A stretch of 64,000 nucleotides of DNA from Breznakibacter sp047600785 (GTDB taxonomy: Bacteria > Bacteroidota > Bacteroidia > Bacteroidales > Marinilabiliaceae). The notes under the pieces were generated by a model. The model did no database searches and was not told where the DNA came from. It was given only the letters and a program-made list of their open reading frames with translations. The position numbers were made by a program, and so were the translations under genes. This document shows, piece after piece, positions 54,410 through 64,000 of this stretch. Each line of letters opens with the position of its first letter. The stretch's first letter is position 1. The stretch lies in NCBI GenBank assembly GCA_047600785.1, contig JASGKH010000001.1, positions 682,001 through 746,000 of the forward strand. The letters are read 5' to 3'.

Positions 54410-55252
54410 ATGAGAAAAATTACACTGTTTTTGGGTGCAATGGGATTAATGGCTTCGGCCGGACATTCGCAAAACCTTGTGCTTGACAATTTCGAAGACG
54501 GTGCCCTTTCGTCGCGTTACCGTGCGGGAAGTGGCAATTCAGCGTTGTTCTCGGTGGTCGACAACCCGTTGAAAAGCGGCATCAATACCAGCAACAAAGC
54601 GTTCCGATTGACGAACAACTCGGGCAGCGCCTATTTTATGCTTGACCTGAACCAAAACGAACAGGCCATATCGACCGATGGGTACAACCGCTTTCGGTTC
54701 AAATATTATGCGGCTCCCAATGCCGATGGTGTTCAGATCGGCGACATCACTGCGGTCAGATTGCAACTTTACGGATCATCGTCGACCGAGAATATTCGTG
54801 ACATAAAGCCCAAACTGCAAGGTGTATGGGAAACCATTACCTATGAAATTCCCGTTGTGGCGGCATATAACGTGTTCCAGATCCGCTTGAACTACAACCG
54901 TGTGTCGCCGGCTTCATTGGTCACTGACAATTATTACATCGATGATGTGGAGTTCTTTTACACCGACGGCACCACCACTTCGGTGGGTGAAAACGCACAA
55001 GCACGACCTGTATCCTGTTACATCAACTCTGCTACAGGGCAAGCTTTTCTGAATCTGGCCGGTTACCATGCCGACAATGCCCGGGCCATTCTTTACCACA
55101 TCACAGGCCAGGAGATAAAGACCATATTTCACGGAAGCTTGTCGGGACAAAACGGCCCCATTCCCTTCACTGTCGAAAAACCGGGCATTTACATCGTGAA
55201 AGTGGTGGCCGGCAACAAGATTTTGACAACGGCTAAGTTGATTGCCGATTAA
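54410..55252 (+). CDS. Secreted jelly-roll protein with T9SS-type C-terminus
   Basis: 280 residues with signal peptide (GLMASAGHSQ). The body (LDNFEDGALSSRYRAGSGNS, DGYNRFRFKYYAAPNADGVQ, NYYIDDVEFFYTDGT) resembles a carbohydrate-binding CBM/galactose-binding beta sandwich. The last about 75 residues read as a short T9SS sorting domain: ARAILYHITGQEIKTIFHGS and VEKPGIYIVKVVAGNKILTT. No catalytic residues are seen. It probably binds the PUL's polysaccharide at the cell surface. It starts 37 bases after the GH3 gene and 96 bases before GH2, so it belongs to the operon. Confidence 0.75.
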   Translation: MRKITLFLGAMGLMASAGHSQNLVLDNFEDGALSSRYRAGSGNSALFSVVDNPLKSGINTSNKAFRLTNNSGSAYFMLDLNQNEQAISTDGYNRFRFKYYAAPNADGVQIGDITAVRLQLYGSSSTENIRDIKPKLQGVWETITYEIPVVAAYNVFQIRLNYNRVSPASLVTDNYYIDDVEFFYTDGTTTSVGENAQARPVSCYINSATGQAFLNLAGYHADNARAILYHITGQEIKTIFHGSLSGQNGPIPFTVEKPGIYIVKVVAGNKILTTAKLIAD

Positions 55253-55348
55253 GCAGTTGTGTCTTAGTTTAATATAGAGGGGTTTCCAATGGAGTTCCGT
55301 AAATTAGGATATGGTTTCCGGCAGGAAATCCCTTTCTAAAAAATCAAA

Positions 55349-57154
55349 ATGATGAAGAATCTTCTGGCTATTTTATCGTTATGTGGTGTATTGGCCCTAA
55401 ATGCCCAAACACCGCTGCTCAACAATGTGGATGCGCGCCAAACACAAACCCTTTGCGGCAAGTGGCGTTACATTGTCGATCCGTTGGACAACGGTTATTA
55501 CGACTATCGTTTGATGCCGTTGAAAAATGGTTTTTTTGAAAACCGGGAACAAAAACACCCGTCGGAATTGATAGAGTATAATTTCCGTACGTCTCCCGTT
55601 ATGGACATTCCGTCCGATTGGAACACCGCCAATCCGCAGCTGTTCTTTTACGAAGGATCGGTATGGTTCCAAAAAGATTTCCAACTGACAAAAGTACCCG
55701 GACACCGCACGCTGATCTATTTTGGTGCGGTGAACTACAGTGCCATGGTGTGGATCAACGGACAATGGGCCGGGGAACACGCGGGCGGCTATACGTCGTT
55801 CAATTTCGATGTGACCGATTTGCTGAAAGACGGCGACAATTTTGTAGTGGTAAGGGTCAACAATACCCGTCAGCGCGACAATGTGCCTACCGTGAACATG
55901 GATTGGTGGAACTATGGGGGCATTACCCGTGAAGTAAAGTTGGTGGGTGTCCCTGATACATATATACAAGATTATTCGGTGCAGTTGCAGAAGGGGAAAA
56001 AAGATGTGATTGCTGGCTGGGTACAGTTAAATAACGCCAAGGCAAACGAACCCCTTACACTGGAAATTCCCGAATTGAAGGTCAAAAGGCAGTTGGTGAC
56101 CGATGCCAATGGGATGGCCGGTTTTGAATTTTCGGCCAAGCCCCAGTTGTGGTCGCCCGAAAAGCCAAAACTTTACGACGTGGTAGTGGGCAAGGCCGGT
56201 GAAAGGATTGTGGACCACATCGGTTTTCGTACCATCGAAACAAAAGACAAAAGCGTATTGCTCAACGGGCAAAAAGTATTTCTGCGTGGCATCAGCATCC
56301 ACGAAGAGGCCGCTTACCGCAACGGTCGTGCGTGGTCGAAAGACGACGCACTGGCCCTTTTGGGATGGGCCAAAGAACTGGGGTGTAACTTTGTGCGTCT
56401 GGCGCATTATCCCCACAACGAAACCATGGTGCGCGAGGCCGAAAGACTTGGGTTGATGGTATGGAGCGAAATTCCCGTGTATTGGACCATCTCGTGGGAA
56501 AACCAAGACACGTACCAAAACGCCCGGAACCAGCTGACCGAAATGATTGCCCGCGACAAGAACCGTGCGGCCATCGTCATTTGGTCCATTGCCAACGAAA
56601 CGCCCCATGGACAAGCGCGCGACCTGTTTTTGGGTAATCTGGCCAAACATGCCAAGTCTTTGGACGATACGCGTCTTATTAGCATGGCCATGGAAGTAAC
56701 CCGTGCGGAAAACGGATTGAACCGTTTGGATGATAACATGAACCAATACGTCGATATCGTGAGCTTCAACCAATATTTGGGTTGGTACCGTGGAACTCCC
56801 GACGATTGCAGGATTGCCAAATGGGAGATTCCGTACAATAAACCCGTATTCATCAGCGAATTTGGGGGAAGTGCCTTACAAGGAATGCATGGCGACGTGA
56901 ACCAGCGGTTCACCGAAGAGTACCAGGAAGAATTATACATCCGTACGCTTGAGATGCTTGACAAAATCGATGGCTTCTCGGGCGTGTCGCCATGGATTCT
57001 GAAAGATTTCCGTTCAGCACGGCGCCAGTTGCCCGATGTGCAGGATTTCTTTAACCGCAAAGGCGTTATTTCCGATCAGGGGATCAAGAAAAAAGCATTT
57101 TACGTCCTGCAGGATTTTTATCGTCAAAAAGAGTTGCAGTACAAAGCCAAGTAA
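55349..57154 (+). CDS. GH2 beta-glucuronidase-like enzyme
   Basis: 601 residues with signal peptide (SLCGVLALNAQ). The plan is sugar-binding domain (PVMDIPSDWNTANPQLFFYE, WFQKDFQL), Ig-like domain and TIM barrel. The predicted acid/base is Glu417 (IWSIANETPHG) and the nucleophile Glu504 (FISEFGGSA). The compact length and NYGGITREVKLV are typical of the GUS-like branch of GH2 rather than the long LacZ type; PWILKDFRSARRQLP near the end also recalls glucuronidases. Within a xylan-type PUL, removal of glucuronate or galactose side chains is plausible. The exact specificity cannot be read from sequence. Confidence 0.9.
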   Translation: MMKNLLAILSLCGVLALNAQTPLLNNVDARQTQTLCGKWRYIVDPLDNGYYDYRLMPLKNGFFENREQKHPSELIEYNFRTSPVMDIPSDWNTANPQLFFYEGSVWFQKDFQLTKVPGHRTLIYFGAVNYSAMVWINGQWAGEHAGGYTSFNFDVTDLLKDGDNFVVVRVNNTRQRDNVPTVNMDWWNYGGITREVKLVGVPDTYIQDYSVQLQKGKKDVIAGWVQLNNAKANEPLTLEIPELKVKRQLVTDANGMAGFEFSAKPQLWSPEKPKLYDVVVGKAGERIVDHIGFRTIETKDKSVLLNGQKVFLRGISIHEEAAYRNGRAWSKDDALALLGWAKELGCNFVRLAHYPHNETMVREAERLGLMVWSEIPVYWTISWENQDTYQNARNQLTEMIARDKNRAAIVIWSIANETPHGQARDLFLGNLAKHAKSLDDTRLISMAMEVTRAENGLNRLDDNMNQYVDIVSFNQYLGWYRGTPDDCRIAKWEIPYNKPVFISEFGGSALQGMHGDVNQRFTEEYQEELYIRTLEMLDKIDGFSGVSPWILKDFRSARRQLPDVQDFFNRKGVISDQGIKKKAFYVLQDFYRQKELQYKAK

Positions 57155-57260
57155 ACATAACAGTGTTCACCTCAGGGAAATGGTCATGGCTGCGCAATTT
57201 TCCCTGTGGTGATGCTTGCTTTGTTCGGATAGGGCGTGCAAAAAACAAAGATATATCGTG

Positions 57261-58070
57261 ATGGTTACCAAAGGCATTTTGTCCGTATTGTTGCTTGTGT
57301 CGTTTTTTACCGGACCAAGAACCAGGTTTTTTCCCGGTGAGGAGATTAAACCGACACATATCCCCCAAAAAGAAAATGTATGGGTGTTTCTGCTGGCGGG
57401 GCAATCGAACATGGCGGGCCGTGGTTGGGTTGAACCCCGGGATACGATACCGAGCGACCGGATCTTGACGATCAATAAAGACGGCGACGTTATTTTGGCA
57501 AAAGAGCCGCTCCATTTTTACGAGCCGTCAATGATGGGACTGGGATGTGGCTTGTCTTTTGGCCGGGCGTTGGTGGGACAGATCCCCGACAGCATTTCAA
57601 TCCTGCTGATCCCGGTAGCGGTCGGGGGAAGTTCGGTTTCCCAGTGGCTGGGTGATTCGATCCATAAAAACGTCCAACTCCTCACCAATTTTAAAGCAAA
57701 GGTTGAAATTGGTTTAGGGTACGGACAACTCAAAGGTATTCTTTGGCACCAGGGGGAAAGCGATGCAAACCCCGATAACTGTTCATTGTACCAAAGCCGG
57801 TTGTCGGAACTGTTTGGCCGCTTCAGGCAAATTGCCGGCAACGGACAATTGCCCATTCTGATCGGGGAACTTGGGGATTTCTCAAACAACGATCTATGGC
57901 AAAGCATCAATGGCCAGATTCACGCTTATGTCGTGGATGATTGTTGTGCACGGGTTATCGGCACATCCGGTTTTTCGCACAACGGCGATGGCGTACATTT
58001 CGATTCAAAGGCACAACGAATGATGGGGGAACGGTTTGCCAATGAATTCGTGAAAATGGGATGTCCGTAA
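57261..58070 (+). CDS. SASA/SGNH-type carbohydrate acetylesterase
   Basis: 269 residues from the ATG at 57261, the start directly before a hydrophobic signal (ILSVLLLVSFF). The nucleophile is in VWVFLLAGQSNMAGRGW (Ser49), the oxyanion glycine segment is VAVGGSSVSQWL, a third block is LKGILWHQGESDANPD, and the acidic and His pair lies in SHNGDGVHFDSKAQRMMGE. This is the SASA (PF03629) order, shared by sialate O-acetylesterases and CE6 acetylxylan esterases. In this PUL, deacetylation of acetylated xylan is the likelier function. The last enzyme before the regulator gene. Confidence 0.88.
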   Translation: MVTKGILSVLLLVSFFTGPRTRFFPGEEIKPTHIPQKENVWVFLLAGQSNMAGRGWVEPRDTIPSDRILTINKDGDVILAKEPLHFYEPSMMGLGCGLSFGRALVGQIPDSISILLIPVAVGGSSVSQWLGDSIHKNVQLLTNFKAKVEIGLGYGQLKGILWHQGESDANPDNCSLYQSRLSELFGRFRQIAGNGQLPILIGELGDFSNNDLWQSINGQIHAYVVDDCCARVIGTSGFSHNGDGVHFDSKAQRMMGERFANEFVKMGCP

Positions 58071-58313
58071 TGTGCACGCGCACGTTGGCCTGTTCCATTC
58101 GTTTTTATCTGTGTATGTAATCGATGCAGCTGCGTTGGACCTGCATTGTGTGTACGGTTGGCTTTATTGGTGGGTAACTGCCGGTAAGGCCAACTTGTAT
58201 TTTCCGGAACGCATTGGTATTTGGCATTTTATTGAAGGGTGTCAATCCTTGTGCTTGATCAGTGGAATTTCCTTGGGCTTTTGTTATATTCGATCCGATT
58301 TATCGCTTTAAAA

Positions 58314-61300
58314 ATGAAGTATTTGTTGGCTTTTTTTTTCTGGTGGGCGTGTGTGGTTGGGATATACGCCCAGAACATCCGTTATCTGGGTGTGGACGAT
58401 GGCTTGAACGGACGAAATGCGTTCAATTTTCAACAGGACCGCAAAGGGTTCATCTGGATATCGACCCGTTTTGGGGTAGACCGGTATGACGGCCGAAAAG
58501 TAAAGAATTACCCGTTGCCCATCGTCGATGAAAAAAAATACCCTTTCCGTGTGGTAAAAGTGGTGGCCGACAACGATTCCTCCATTTGGGCCTTTACCGA
58601 TCGCGGTGCCATTTATCGTTACAACGAAAAGTCCGATCAGTTCGAATGCCGCACGAACCTGAAACGTTTTTTGCGTGCCATGATCTTTGACGGACAAAAC
58701 CGCTTATGGGTCGCATCCAAAGCGTTCCTGGGCTATATGGAAGGCGATTCCCTGTACACGATCGGGAATCCAATGCTGGCGACCGTCGATATAAAAATGT
58801 TGGGTGTATACGACGACCAGAATCTTTGGGCAATGGCCGACAATGCGGTTTTGACCATCAACCGCCGGAACGGCAATCCGTCTTTGTTGGCTGATGCCGG
58901 TGCCGCATCCGTAAAAGCGGTATTCGAATCGGCTTACTTCGATCCTGAAAATTCAATCTTATGGCTGGGGACGATCGATTCGGGACTTTTCATGCTACAC
59001 ACCCGCACGGGCGGATTGACACACGTAACGTCCACACGCGATTTGCATAGCCCTATCCTTAAAATTTACCCCATTGATGAAACAAGCCTCTTTATCGGTA
59101 CGGACGGGCAAGGGGCATTGATGCTGGACCGTCGTACGTTGACGGTGCGCCAATCGTACCGCCAGCACGAAGGGATTGGCATGACGCTGAGCGACGACGG
59201 GGTGTACGACATTTTTCGCGATCGCGAAGGGCGCTTTTGGCTGTCGACCTACTACAACGGTGTTAATATTTTCGATTTTGGTCAGGTCGGGTTCTATGTG
59301 ATCCGCCACGAAGCGAACAAAACCAATTCACTGTCGAAAGATAATGTGGGCGGCTTCCTTGAAACGGCCGACGGCTCTTTGTGGATTGGTACCACCGACG
59401 GGATTAGTGTGTTAAACAGGACTACAGGCCAATGGCAGCAGCTTATGCAGTCAAAAAACGTGATGGTGCTTTATCAGGATTCACGTGGCAACATTTGGGC
59501 TGGGACTTATGCCGATGGGCTTTATATGCTTAACCCAAACGGGACGGTCATCGGCCATTTTGTGAACCAGCCAGGGAATCCGCAAAGTTTGGGGACTAAT
59601 TTTATTTACACCATTTCCGAAGACTCGCGTGGCGACATTTGGGTGGGAGGGAAAAAGGGCAAGATTAGCCGGTATAATCCCAAGATCAACACGTTCACGC
59701 GGATCGATCAAAGCCAGACCAACTATATTTTACAGAAAGATGCCAATACCGTGCTCTTTGCTTGCGAGACAGGCATGTTCGAATATTCGCTGGAAACGGA
59801 ACGCTATCGCCGGTGCACGTTTACCGACTCCATTGCCAGCAATTATGTATGCGATGCGGTGGTCGAATCAGATTCTATCATTTGGTTGGCGCTGTATGGA
59901 GGCGGCATTAACCGTTGCAACTACTATACCGGCGAAGTCAGGCAATTCGGCACGCAATCGGGCCTGCCCTCCGATTTTGTATATGCATTGCTGGTCGACG
60001 ACCGGCAACACATCTGGTTCAGTACCGAAAACGGCATTGGAAAACTAAACACCCAAACCTATCAGATCAACAATTTTTCGGTGGGCGATGGCATTTCCGA
60101 TCAACGGTTCAGGCAATTGTCACGGCTAAAGACTAAAGACGGGTTCTTTTTTTTCGGGTCCTTTGGCGGCGTTACCTATTTTCATCCTAACGAGATCAGG
60201 CAACAGCGCGGACAGGCCCATGTCGTGTTGTTGGATCTTAGTTTGTTCAACCAAATTGTCCACGCCGGCGACAAGGGTTCTCCGCTGGCCAGTGCTTTGG
60301 ACGATACGGAGAAAATCATCCTTTCCCACAAACAGCACTCTTTTTCGATGAGCTTTACATCCATCGATTTTTCGCCCGCCGCCGAACGGCGCTTCATGTG
60401 GATGCTTGAGGGACTTGACGAAAAATGGGTAGGGCCGACCTCCGAAACAGTGCTGAATTACACCAACCTGGAACCCCGTAATTATGTGTTGCGGCTTAAA
60501 TCCATCGGTAACAACAACGAAGTGGTTAGTGAACGACAAATTGCCATCGTGGTGTCACCACCCTTTTGGAAAACCACATGGGCCAAGGTGATCGGAGTGT
60601 TTCTATGGATTATTCTGGTCTACCTGGTGATCCGGTACATCCGTTACACCAGCGAAAAGCGCCAATCCGAGGCTAAAGTCCGCTTCTTCATCAATACGGC
60701 CCACGACATACGTACGCCGTTAACTCTTATCAGTGCGCCTATTTATGAACTTAAGGAGAAAATACCGACGAATTCGCACGATGGGTACCTGCTCAATCTG
60801 GTCACTTCGAACCTCGAAAAACTTAATAAAATGTTTGCCCAGCTTCTTGACTTCCAAAAAGTGTTCGAAGATAAGGAGCGTTTAGAGGTCAAACCGCACC
60901 ACGTCAATGATTATTTTCGCACAAAGAAGGAATATTGGCTTCCATTGGCTTCCAATAAGCACGTTGGCTTGTCGGTGCAAATGCCTTCCGGGCCATTGGA
61001 CGAATGGTTCGATGCGGAGAAAATGGACAAAATACTCGATAACCTGGTATTCAACTCATTAAAATACACTCCCGAAGGAGGCCGTATCGATGTGGTGCTG
61101 ACATCAAGCCATGGACACTGGCAAGTGGACGTGTCCGACACTGGTATCGGCATTCCCAAAGTGGACATGAAAAAGCTTTTCCATCGGTTCTATCGGGCGC
61201 AAAATGCCATAAACTCACAGGAAACGGGCTCTGGTCTTGGGTTGATGCTGGTGAAAAGTTACGTGGAATTGCACGGAGGCACTATTTCCGTACAAAGTGC

Positions 61301-62204
61301 CGAAGGCGTGGGGACCTCCTTTGTGCTTAAATTCAAACATGGCAATGGGCATTTTAAAAATATTCCGTTCGTCCACGATGTATCCATTGTAACTTTGGAG
61401 GACGGGACAACGGAAGAATCGATATCGGAGGCCGGTAATACGGGCATCAGACTCTTGATCGTGGAGGATAACAAAGACTTGCGCGAATACATGAAAATGT
61501 CATTGGGACATTACTACAAGACCTATGTGGCCGAAAACGGCCAGGTTGCATGGAACATGATCCCGACCATCAACCCTGATTTGGTGGTGTCGGATCTGCA
61601 GATGCCCGAAATGGACGGGATGGAGCTTTGCAGGAAGATCAAAGGAAATTTCGAATCGTCGCACATTCCCGTGATCTTGTTGACTGTGATGACGGACAAA
61701 GTCAACATGGAGCAAGGTCTTTTGTCGGGAGCCGAGGACTATATTCCCAAACCCTTTGACGTTAAATATTTGAGGGTAAAGATCGATAACATCATCCAAA
61801 ATCGTAAATTGCTGAGGGCAAAATTTCTTGACGTCGATAGGGCTAATACTTCTGTGCCGGATCACGAAAATGGTTTGAACCAGCAATTTATTTCCCGTGT
61901 GGATGCCATTATTCAGGAAAATATGGCCAACTCGGATTTCTCGGTCAACGATCTTTCCAAAGAAATGGGGTTGAGCCGTACGCTTTTATATGCCAAATTT
62001 AACTCTATAACTGGATGTACACCAAATGATTATATAAAAATTGTACGGATGAAAAAGGCCATCCGGCTTTTTCGTGAAAAGCGTTACACGATCAATGAAG
62101 TGGCACATATGACCGGTTTTTCTGAACCAAGTTACTTTGCCACTTGTTTTAAGAAGACCTATGGGAAATCTCCGTCGCAATTTATCGGACAGGAAATAGG
62201 TTAG
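58314..62204 (+). CDS. Hybrid two-component system sensor-regulator (HTCS)
   Basis: 1296 residues from the ATG at 58314, whose signal is AFFFWWACVVGIYAQ. A periplasmic two-component propeller (repeats such as FIWISTRFGVDRYDGR, LWIGTTDGISVLNR and DIWVGGKKGKISRYNP) and a Y_Y_Y domain (about 675-745) precede a membrane helix (about 754-777). The cytoplasmic part has HisKA with His797 (FINTAHDIRTPLTL), HATPase (NLVFNSLKYTPEGG, GSGLGLMLVKSY), a receiver with Asp1094 (DLVVSDLQMPEMDGM) and an AraC HTH (INEVAHMTGFSEPSYFATCF). It senses an oligosaccharide and turns on the susC operon. All catalytic parts are kept. Confidence 0.96.
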   Translation: MKYLLAFFFWWACVVGIYAQNIRYLGVDDGLNGRNAFNFQQDRKGFIWISTRFGVDRYDGRKVKNYPLPIVDEKKYPFRVVKVVADNDSSIWAFTDRGAIYRYNEKSDQFECRTNLKRFLRAMIFDGQNRLWVASKAFLGYMEGDSLYTIGNPMLATVDIKMLGVYDDQNLWAMADNAVLTINRRNGNPSLLADAGAASVKAVFESAYFDPENSILWLGTIDSGLFMLHTRTGGLTHVTSTRDLHSPILKIYPIDETSLFIGTDGQGALMLDRRTLTVRQSYRQHEGIGMTLSDDGVYDIFRDREGRFWLSTYYNGVNIFDFGQVGFYVIRHEANKTNSLSKDNVGGFLETADGSLWIGTTDGISVLNRTTGQWQQLMQSKNVMVLYQDSRGNIWAGTYADGLYMLNPNGTVIGHFVNQPGNPQSLGTNFIYTISEDSRGDIWVGGKKGKISRYNPKINTFTRIDQSQTNYILQKDANTVLFACETGMFEYSLETERYRRCTFTDSIASNYVCDAVVESDSIIWLALYGGGINRCNYYTGEVRQFGTQSGLPSDFVYALLVDDRQHIWFSTENGIGKLNTQTYQINNFSVGDGISDQRFRQLSRLKTKDGFFFFGSFGGVTYFHPNEIRQQRGQAHVVLLDLSLFNQIVHAGDKGSPLASALDDTEKIILSHKQHSFSMSFTSIDFSPAAERRFMWMLEGLDEKWVGPTSETVLNYTNLEPRNYVLRLKSIGNNNEVVSERQIAIVVSPPFWKTTWAKVIGVFLWIILVYLVIRYIRYTSEKRQSEAKVRFFINTAHDIRTPLTLISAPIYELKEKIPTNSHDGYLLNLVTSNLEKLNKMFAQLLDFQKVFEDKERLEVKPHHVNDYFRTKKEYWLPLASNKHVGLSVQMPSGPLDEWFDAEKMDKILDNLVFNSLKYTPEGGRIDVVLTSSHGHWQVDVSDTGIGIPKVDMKKLFHRFYRAQNAINSQETGSGLGLMLVKSYVELHGGTISVQSAEGVGTSFVLKFKHGNGHFKNIPFVHDVSIVTLEDGTTEESISEAGNTGIRLLIVEDNKDLREYMKMSLGHYYKTYVAENGQVAWNMIPTINPDLVVSDLQMPEMDGMELCRKIKGNFESSHIPVILLTVMTDKVNMEQGLLSGAEDYIPKPFDVKYLRVKIDNIIQNRKLLRAKFLDVDRANTSVPDHENGLNQQFISRVDAIIQENMANSDFSVNDLSKEMGLSRTLLYAKFNSITGCTPNDYIKIVRMKKAIRLFREKRYTINEVAHMTGFSEPSYFATCFKKTYGKSPSQFIGQEIG

Positions 62205-62240
62205 TAAGTTTTACTTCTGTTGAATATTAAATCTTCCCCA

Positions 62241-63389
62241 ATGGAGTTGAGAAAATTTGTGGCACCCGAATTTGTATTTGGCGTCAATGCCATTGACCTT
62301 GCGGGAAGGTATGCGAAAAATTTTGGGGCCACGCGTGCATTGCTGGTTTCTGATCCCGGCGTGTGGCAAGCGGGTTGGGCGAAACGAGTGGTCGATTCAT
62401 TGGCCTTAGAAGGAGTGGAATATGTGGCGTTTTCGCATGTATCGCCGAACCCGCGATCGGCCGAAGTGATGGAAGGTGCCGATGTGTTTGCCGAAAACCG
62501 TTGTAACGTCATCGTAGCTGTGGGCGGGGGAAGCGTGATCGATTGTGCAAAAGGCATCGGCATCGTATCCGCCAATGGAGGGCATGTGCTTCAGTACGAG
62601 GGGGTGGATAAAGTCCCTTACCCAATGCCGCCGATCATTTGCATTCCCACTACGGGAGGCACGTCGGCCGATGTATCGCAGTTTGCCATTATAAACCACG
62701 AAGCCGAAAGGGTAAAAATTGCCATTATCAGTAAATCGCTGGTCCCCGATGTGGCGCTTATCGATCCGGCCACGCTGGTCACCATGGACAATTATCTTAC
62801 GGCTTGCACCGGTATCGATGCGTTGGTGCATGCCATCGAGGCATATGTGTCCAATGCCAGTTCATCGTTCTCTGATTTACATGCCCGCGAAGCTATTGGG
62901 TTAATTACCTCTTATTTACCTTTGTGTTTGGCCGAACCCAACAATCTGGAAGCACGGGAAAAGGTTATGCTGGGCAGTTTATATGCGGGTTTGGCATTCT
63001 CGAACGCCAGTCTGGGTGCCGTGCACGCCATGGCACATAGTTTGGGAGGCTATCTCGATTTGCCGCACGGCGAGTGTAATGCATTGCTGCTCCCGCATGT
63101 GGTCGGGTATAACTTCGACAGTGCAGGGCAACGTTACTCCGAAGTGGCACGATTCATGCAACTGGACATGGAAGGTGTGCCGTCCGGTGCGTTTAGAACG
63201 AAGTTGGTGGACCATCTGATGAAATTTCGTGAAAATGCAGGGGTATCTAAGTCACTTTCGATGTGTGGGGTGACGCATTCCGATATAGCCCAACTGGCAC
63301 GTAAAGCAATGCTCGACCCCTGCCGTATCACAAACCCGAGGAAAACGACCAGATCCGACATTGAAGTCATTTATCGCGAAGCGCTTTAA
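62241..63389 (+). CDS. Iron-containing (group III) alcohol dehydrogenase
   Basis: 382 residues from the ATG at 62241. The nucleotide-binding motif is VAVGGGSVIDCAKGIGI, followed by IPTTGGTSADVSQFAI. The metal ligands are Asp and His of TGIDALVHAIEAYV and the two His of LGAVHAMAHSLGGYLDLPHG. It reduces an aldehyde or oxidises an alcohol with NAD(P)H in the cytoplasm; related enzymes act on lactaldehyde, 1,3-propanediol or butanol. It lies 36 bases after the regulator and 3 bases before a PAS sensor gene. Its link to glycan use, for example disposal of a sugar-derived aldehyde, is a guess. Confidence 0.93.
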   Translation: MELRKFVAPEFVFGVNAIDLAGRYAKNFGATRALLVSDPGVWQAGWAKRVVDSLALEGVEYVAFSHVSPNPRSAEVMEGADVFAENRCNVIVAVGGGSVIDCAKGIGIVSANGGHVLQYEGVDKVPYPMPPIICIPTTGGTSADVSQFAIINHEAERVKIAIISKSLVPDVALIDPATLVTMDNYLTACTGIDALVHAIEAYVSNASSSFSDLHAREAIGLITSYLPLCLAEPNNLEAREKVMLGSLYAGLAFSNASLGAVHAMAHSLGGYLDLPHGECNALLLPHVVGYNFDSAGQRYSEVARFMQLDMEGVPSGAFRTKLVDHLMKFRENAGVSKSLSMCGVTHSDIAQLARKAMLDPCRITNPRKTTRSDIEVIYREAL

Positions 63390-63392
63390 ATT

Positions 63393-64000
63393 ATGATCGA
63401 AAATAACGAGTTAGATAATCTCCGGAACAAGATCATTGGTCTTGGCGAAAATTCGGCCAGGAAAAGTTTTTTCCCCGAACTTCAGCGAAAGATCAAGGAG
63501 CTGGAAGAGAGTGAGTCCAATTTGTTGGCACTTTTCAATAATACCTTTGATGCCGCGTTTGTGGTGGATTTAAATGGGATGTTGCTTAACGTGAATTCCA
63601 GCATGTTGCAAATGTTTGCAATGCCCAATAAAGACACGGCCCTTGCATATTCCCTGTCACATTACCTTCTCGATTTGAATTGCTGCCCGTCGAAATTGTT
63701 GGAAGAACAGAGCACAAACGAAAAGCCGAAAGTATTTGAATGTAAGTCCATAAAGCCGTTGACAAAAGAGGTGTTTGATGCCGAAGTCGCAATCAATCCG
63801 ACGCCTTGGTATGGACAAAATGCCGTGTTGGTGCTGGTACGCGATATTTCTTTCCGTAAGAGGAGCGAAGCAGCCCTGCTTGAACGTGAATATATGCTCA
63901 AGCAGCAAAATGAAGAGCTGATGGCATTGAACGAAGAGTTGGCCGAAAGCAACCGCCAGATCATCGAGATGAACGAGAAGCTGAAAAAATCGAACCAGCG
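63393..64000 (+). CDS. PAS-domain sensor protein, likely histidine kinase, 3' end outside the window
   Basis: An ATG at 63393 opens a frame to the window edge, so at least 202 residues are present. Residues about 40-165 form a PAS domain (LLALFNNTFDAAFVVDLNGM, NVNSSMLQMFAMPNK, AVLVLVRDISFRKRSEAALL). A coiled coil follows (LKQQNEELMALNEELAESNR), the usual linker to a histidine kinase core. There is no signal or membrane helix in the visible part, so it may be cytoplasmic. It starts 3 bases after the alcohol dehydrogenase stop and is likely cotranscribed. The kinase core itself is not visible, so the final call depends on the downstream sequence. Confidence 0.75.
   Translation, partial: MIENNELDNLRNKIIGLGENSARKSFFPELQRKIKELEESESNLLALFNNTFDAAFVVDLNGMLLNVNSSMLQMFAMPNKDTALAYSLSHYLLDLNCCPSKLLEEQSTNEKPKVFECKSIKPLTKEVFDAEVAINPTPWYGQNAVLVLVRDISFRKRSEAALLEREYMLKQQNEELMALNEELAESNRQIIEMNEKLKKSNQ

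Noticed and set aside
1..64000. CRISPR arrays, tRNA/rRNA genes, transposases or integrases
   Set aside because: I looked in intergenic regions for regular repeat-spacer structure, tRNA-like cloverleaf arms and DDE or tyrosine recombinase motifs and found none.

Overview
The window looks like a chromosome segment of a Bacteroidota organism, most likely of the Bacteroidales/Marinilabiliales type. The evidence is a SusC/SusD pair, a hybrid two-component sensor/AraC regulator, a DUF4249 lipoprotein behind a TonB receptor, C-terminal type IX secretion (T9SS) sorting domains on several exported proteins, and promoter-like TAnnTTTG boxes. I see no rRNA, tRNA, CRISPR array, transposase or integrase.

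Layout. 1-2.9 kb: the end of a TonB-dependent receptor with its DUF4249 partner, a YitT-type membrane protein, and gcvH facing it across a shared terminator. 3.1-7.5 kb (minus strand): a T9SS-exported subtilisin-like protease broken by one frameshift, two small lipoprotein genes, and a decayed second copy of one of them. 8.2-31.65 kb: an accessory block with every gene on the minus strand. It is bounded on both sides by directly repeated copies of the 3' end of sbcC. 31.4-44.4 kb: sbcC-sbcD, a GH2 glycosidase, a Pif1-like helicase with C-terminal HRDC/HTH modules, a CotH-family T9SS protein and a small secreted protein. 44.7-63.4 kb (plus strand): a polysaccharide utilisation locus: susC, susD, a GH10 xylanase, a GH-A (GH50/agarase-like) enzyme, GH3, a jelly-roll T9SS protein, GH2, a SASA-type acetylesterase, the hybrid sensor and an iron-type alcohol dehydrogenase. 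A PAS-domain sensor runs off the end.

The most interesting region is 8.4-30.9 kb. Read in the direction of transcription, it encodes a Wzy/O-antigen-ligase-like protein with a TPR tail, a small HTH protein, a lipoprotein with a transglutaminase-like core and a discoidin-like end, and a Cys-rich small peptide with an NVEALA-like leader followed by a GxGPxEY six-bladed propeller lipoprotein and a CxxC thioredoxin-like lipoprotein (the last two decayed). Next come another propeller protein, a frameshifted MG2-like protein, a DUF1573 protein, and an intact second set of Cys-rich peptide, propeller lipoprotein and CxxC protein. The block ends with a complete tripartite RND exporter (adaptor, two different permeases, TolC) and a signal peptidase I. 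I propose that this is a peptide maturation and export island. The family calls are fairly secure, but the joint function is inference.

Several otherwise well-conserved genes are split by single-base frameshifts: S8 protease, MG2-like, O-antigen ligase/TPR, GH10 and GH3. Either this strain carries many recent lesions or the assembly has uncorrected indels, and gene-loss calls should be read with that in mind. The decayed lipoprotein copy at 7.2-7.5 kb and the propeller at 24.7-25.9 kb carry in-frame stops as well and look genuinely degenerate.
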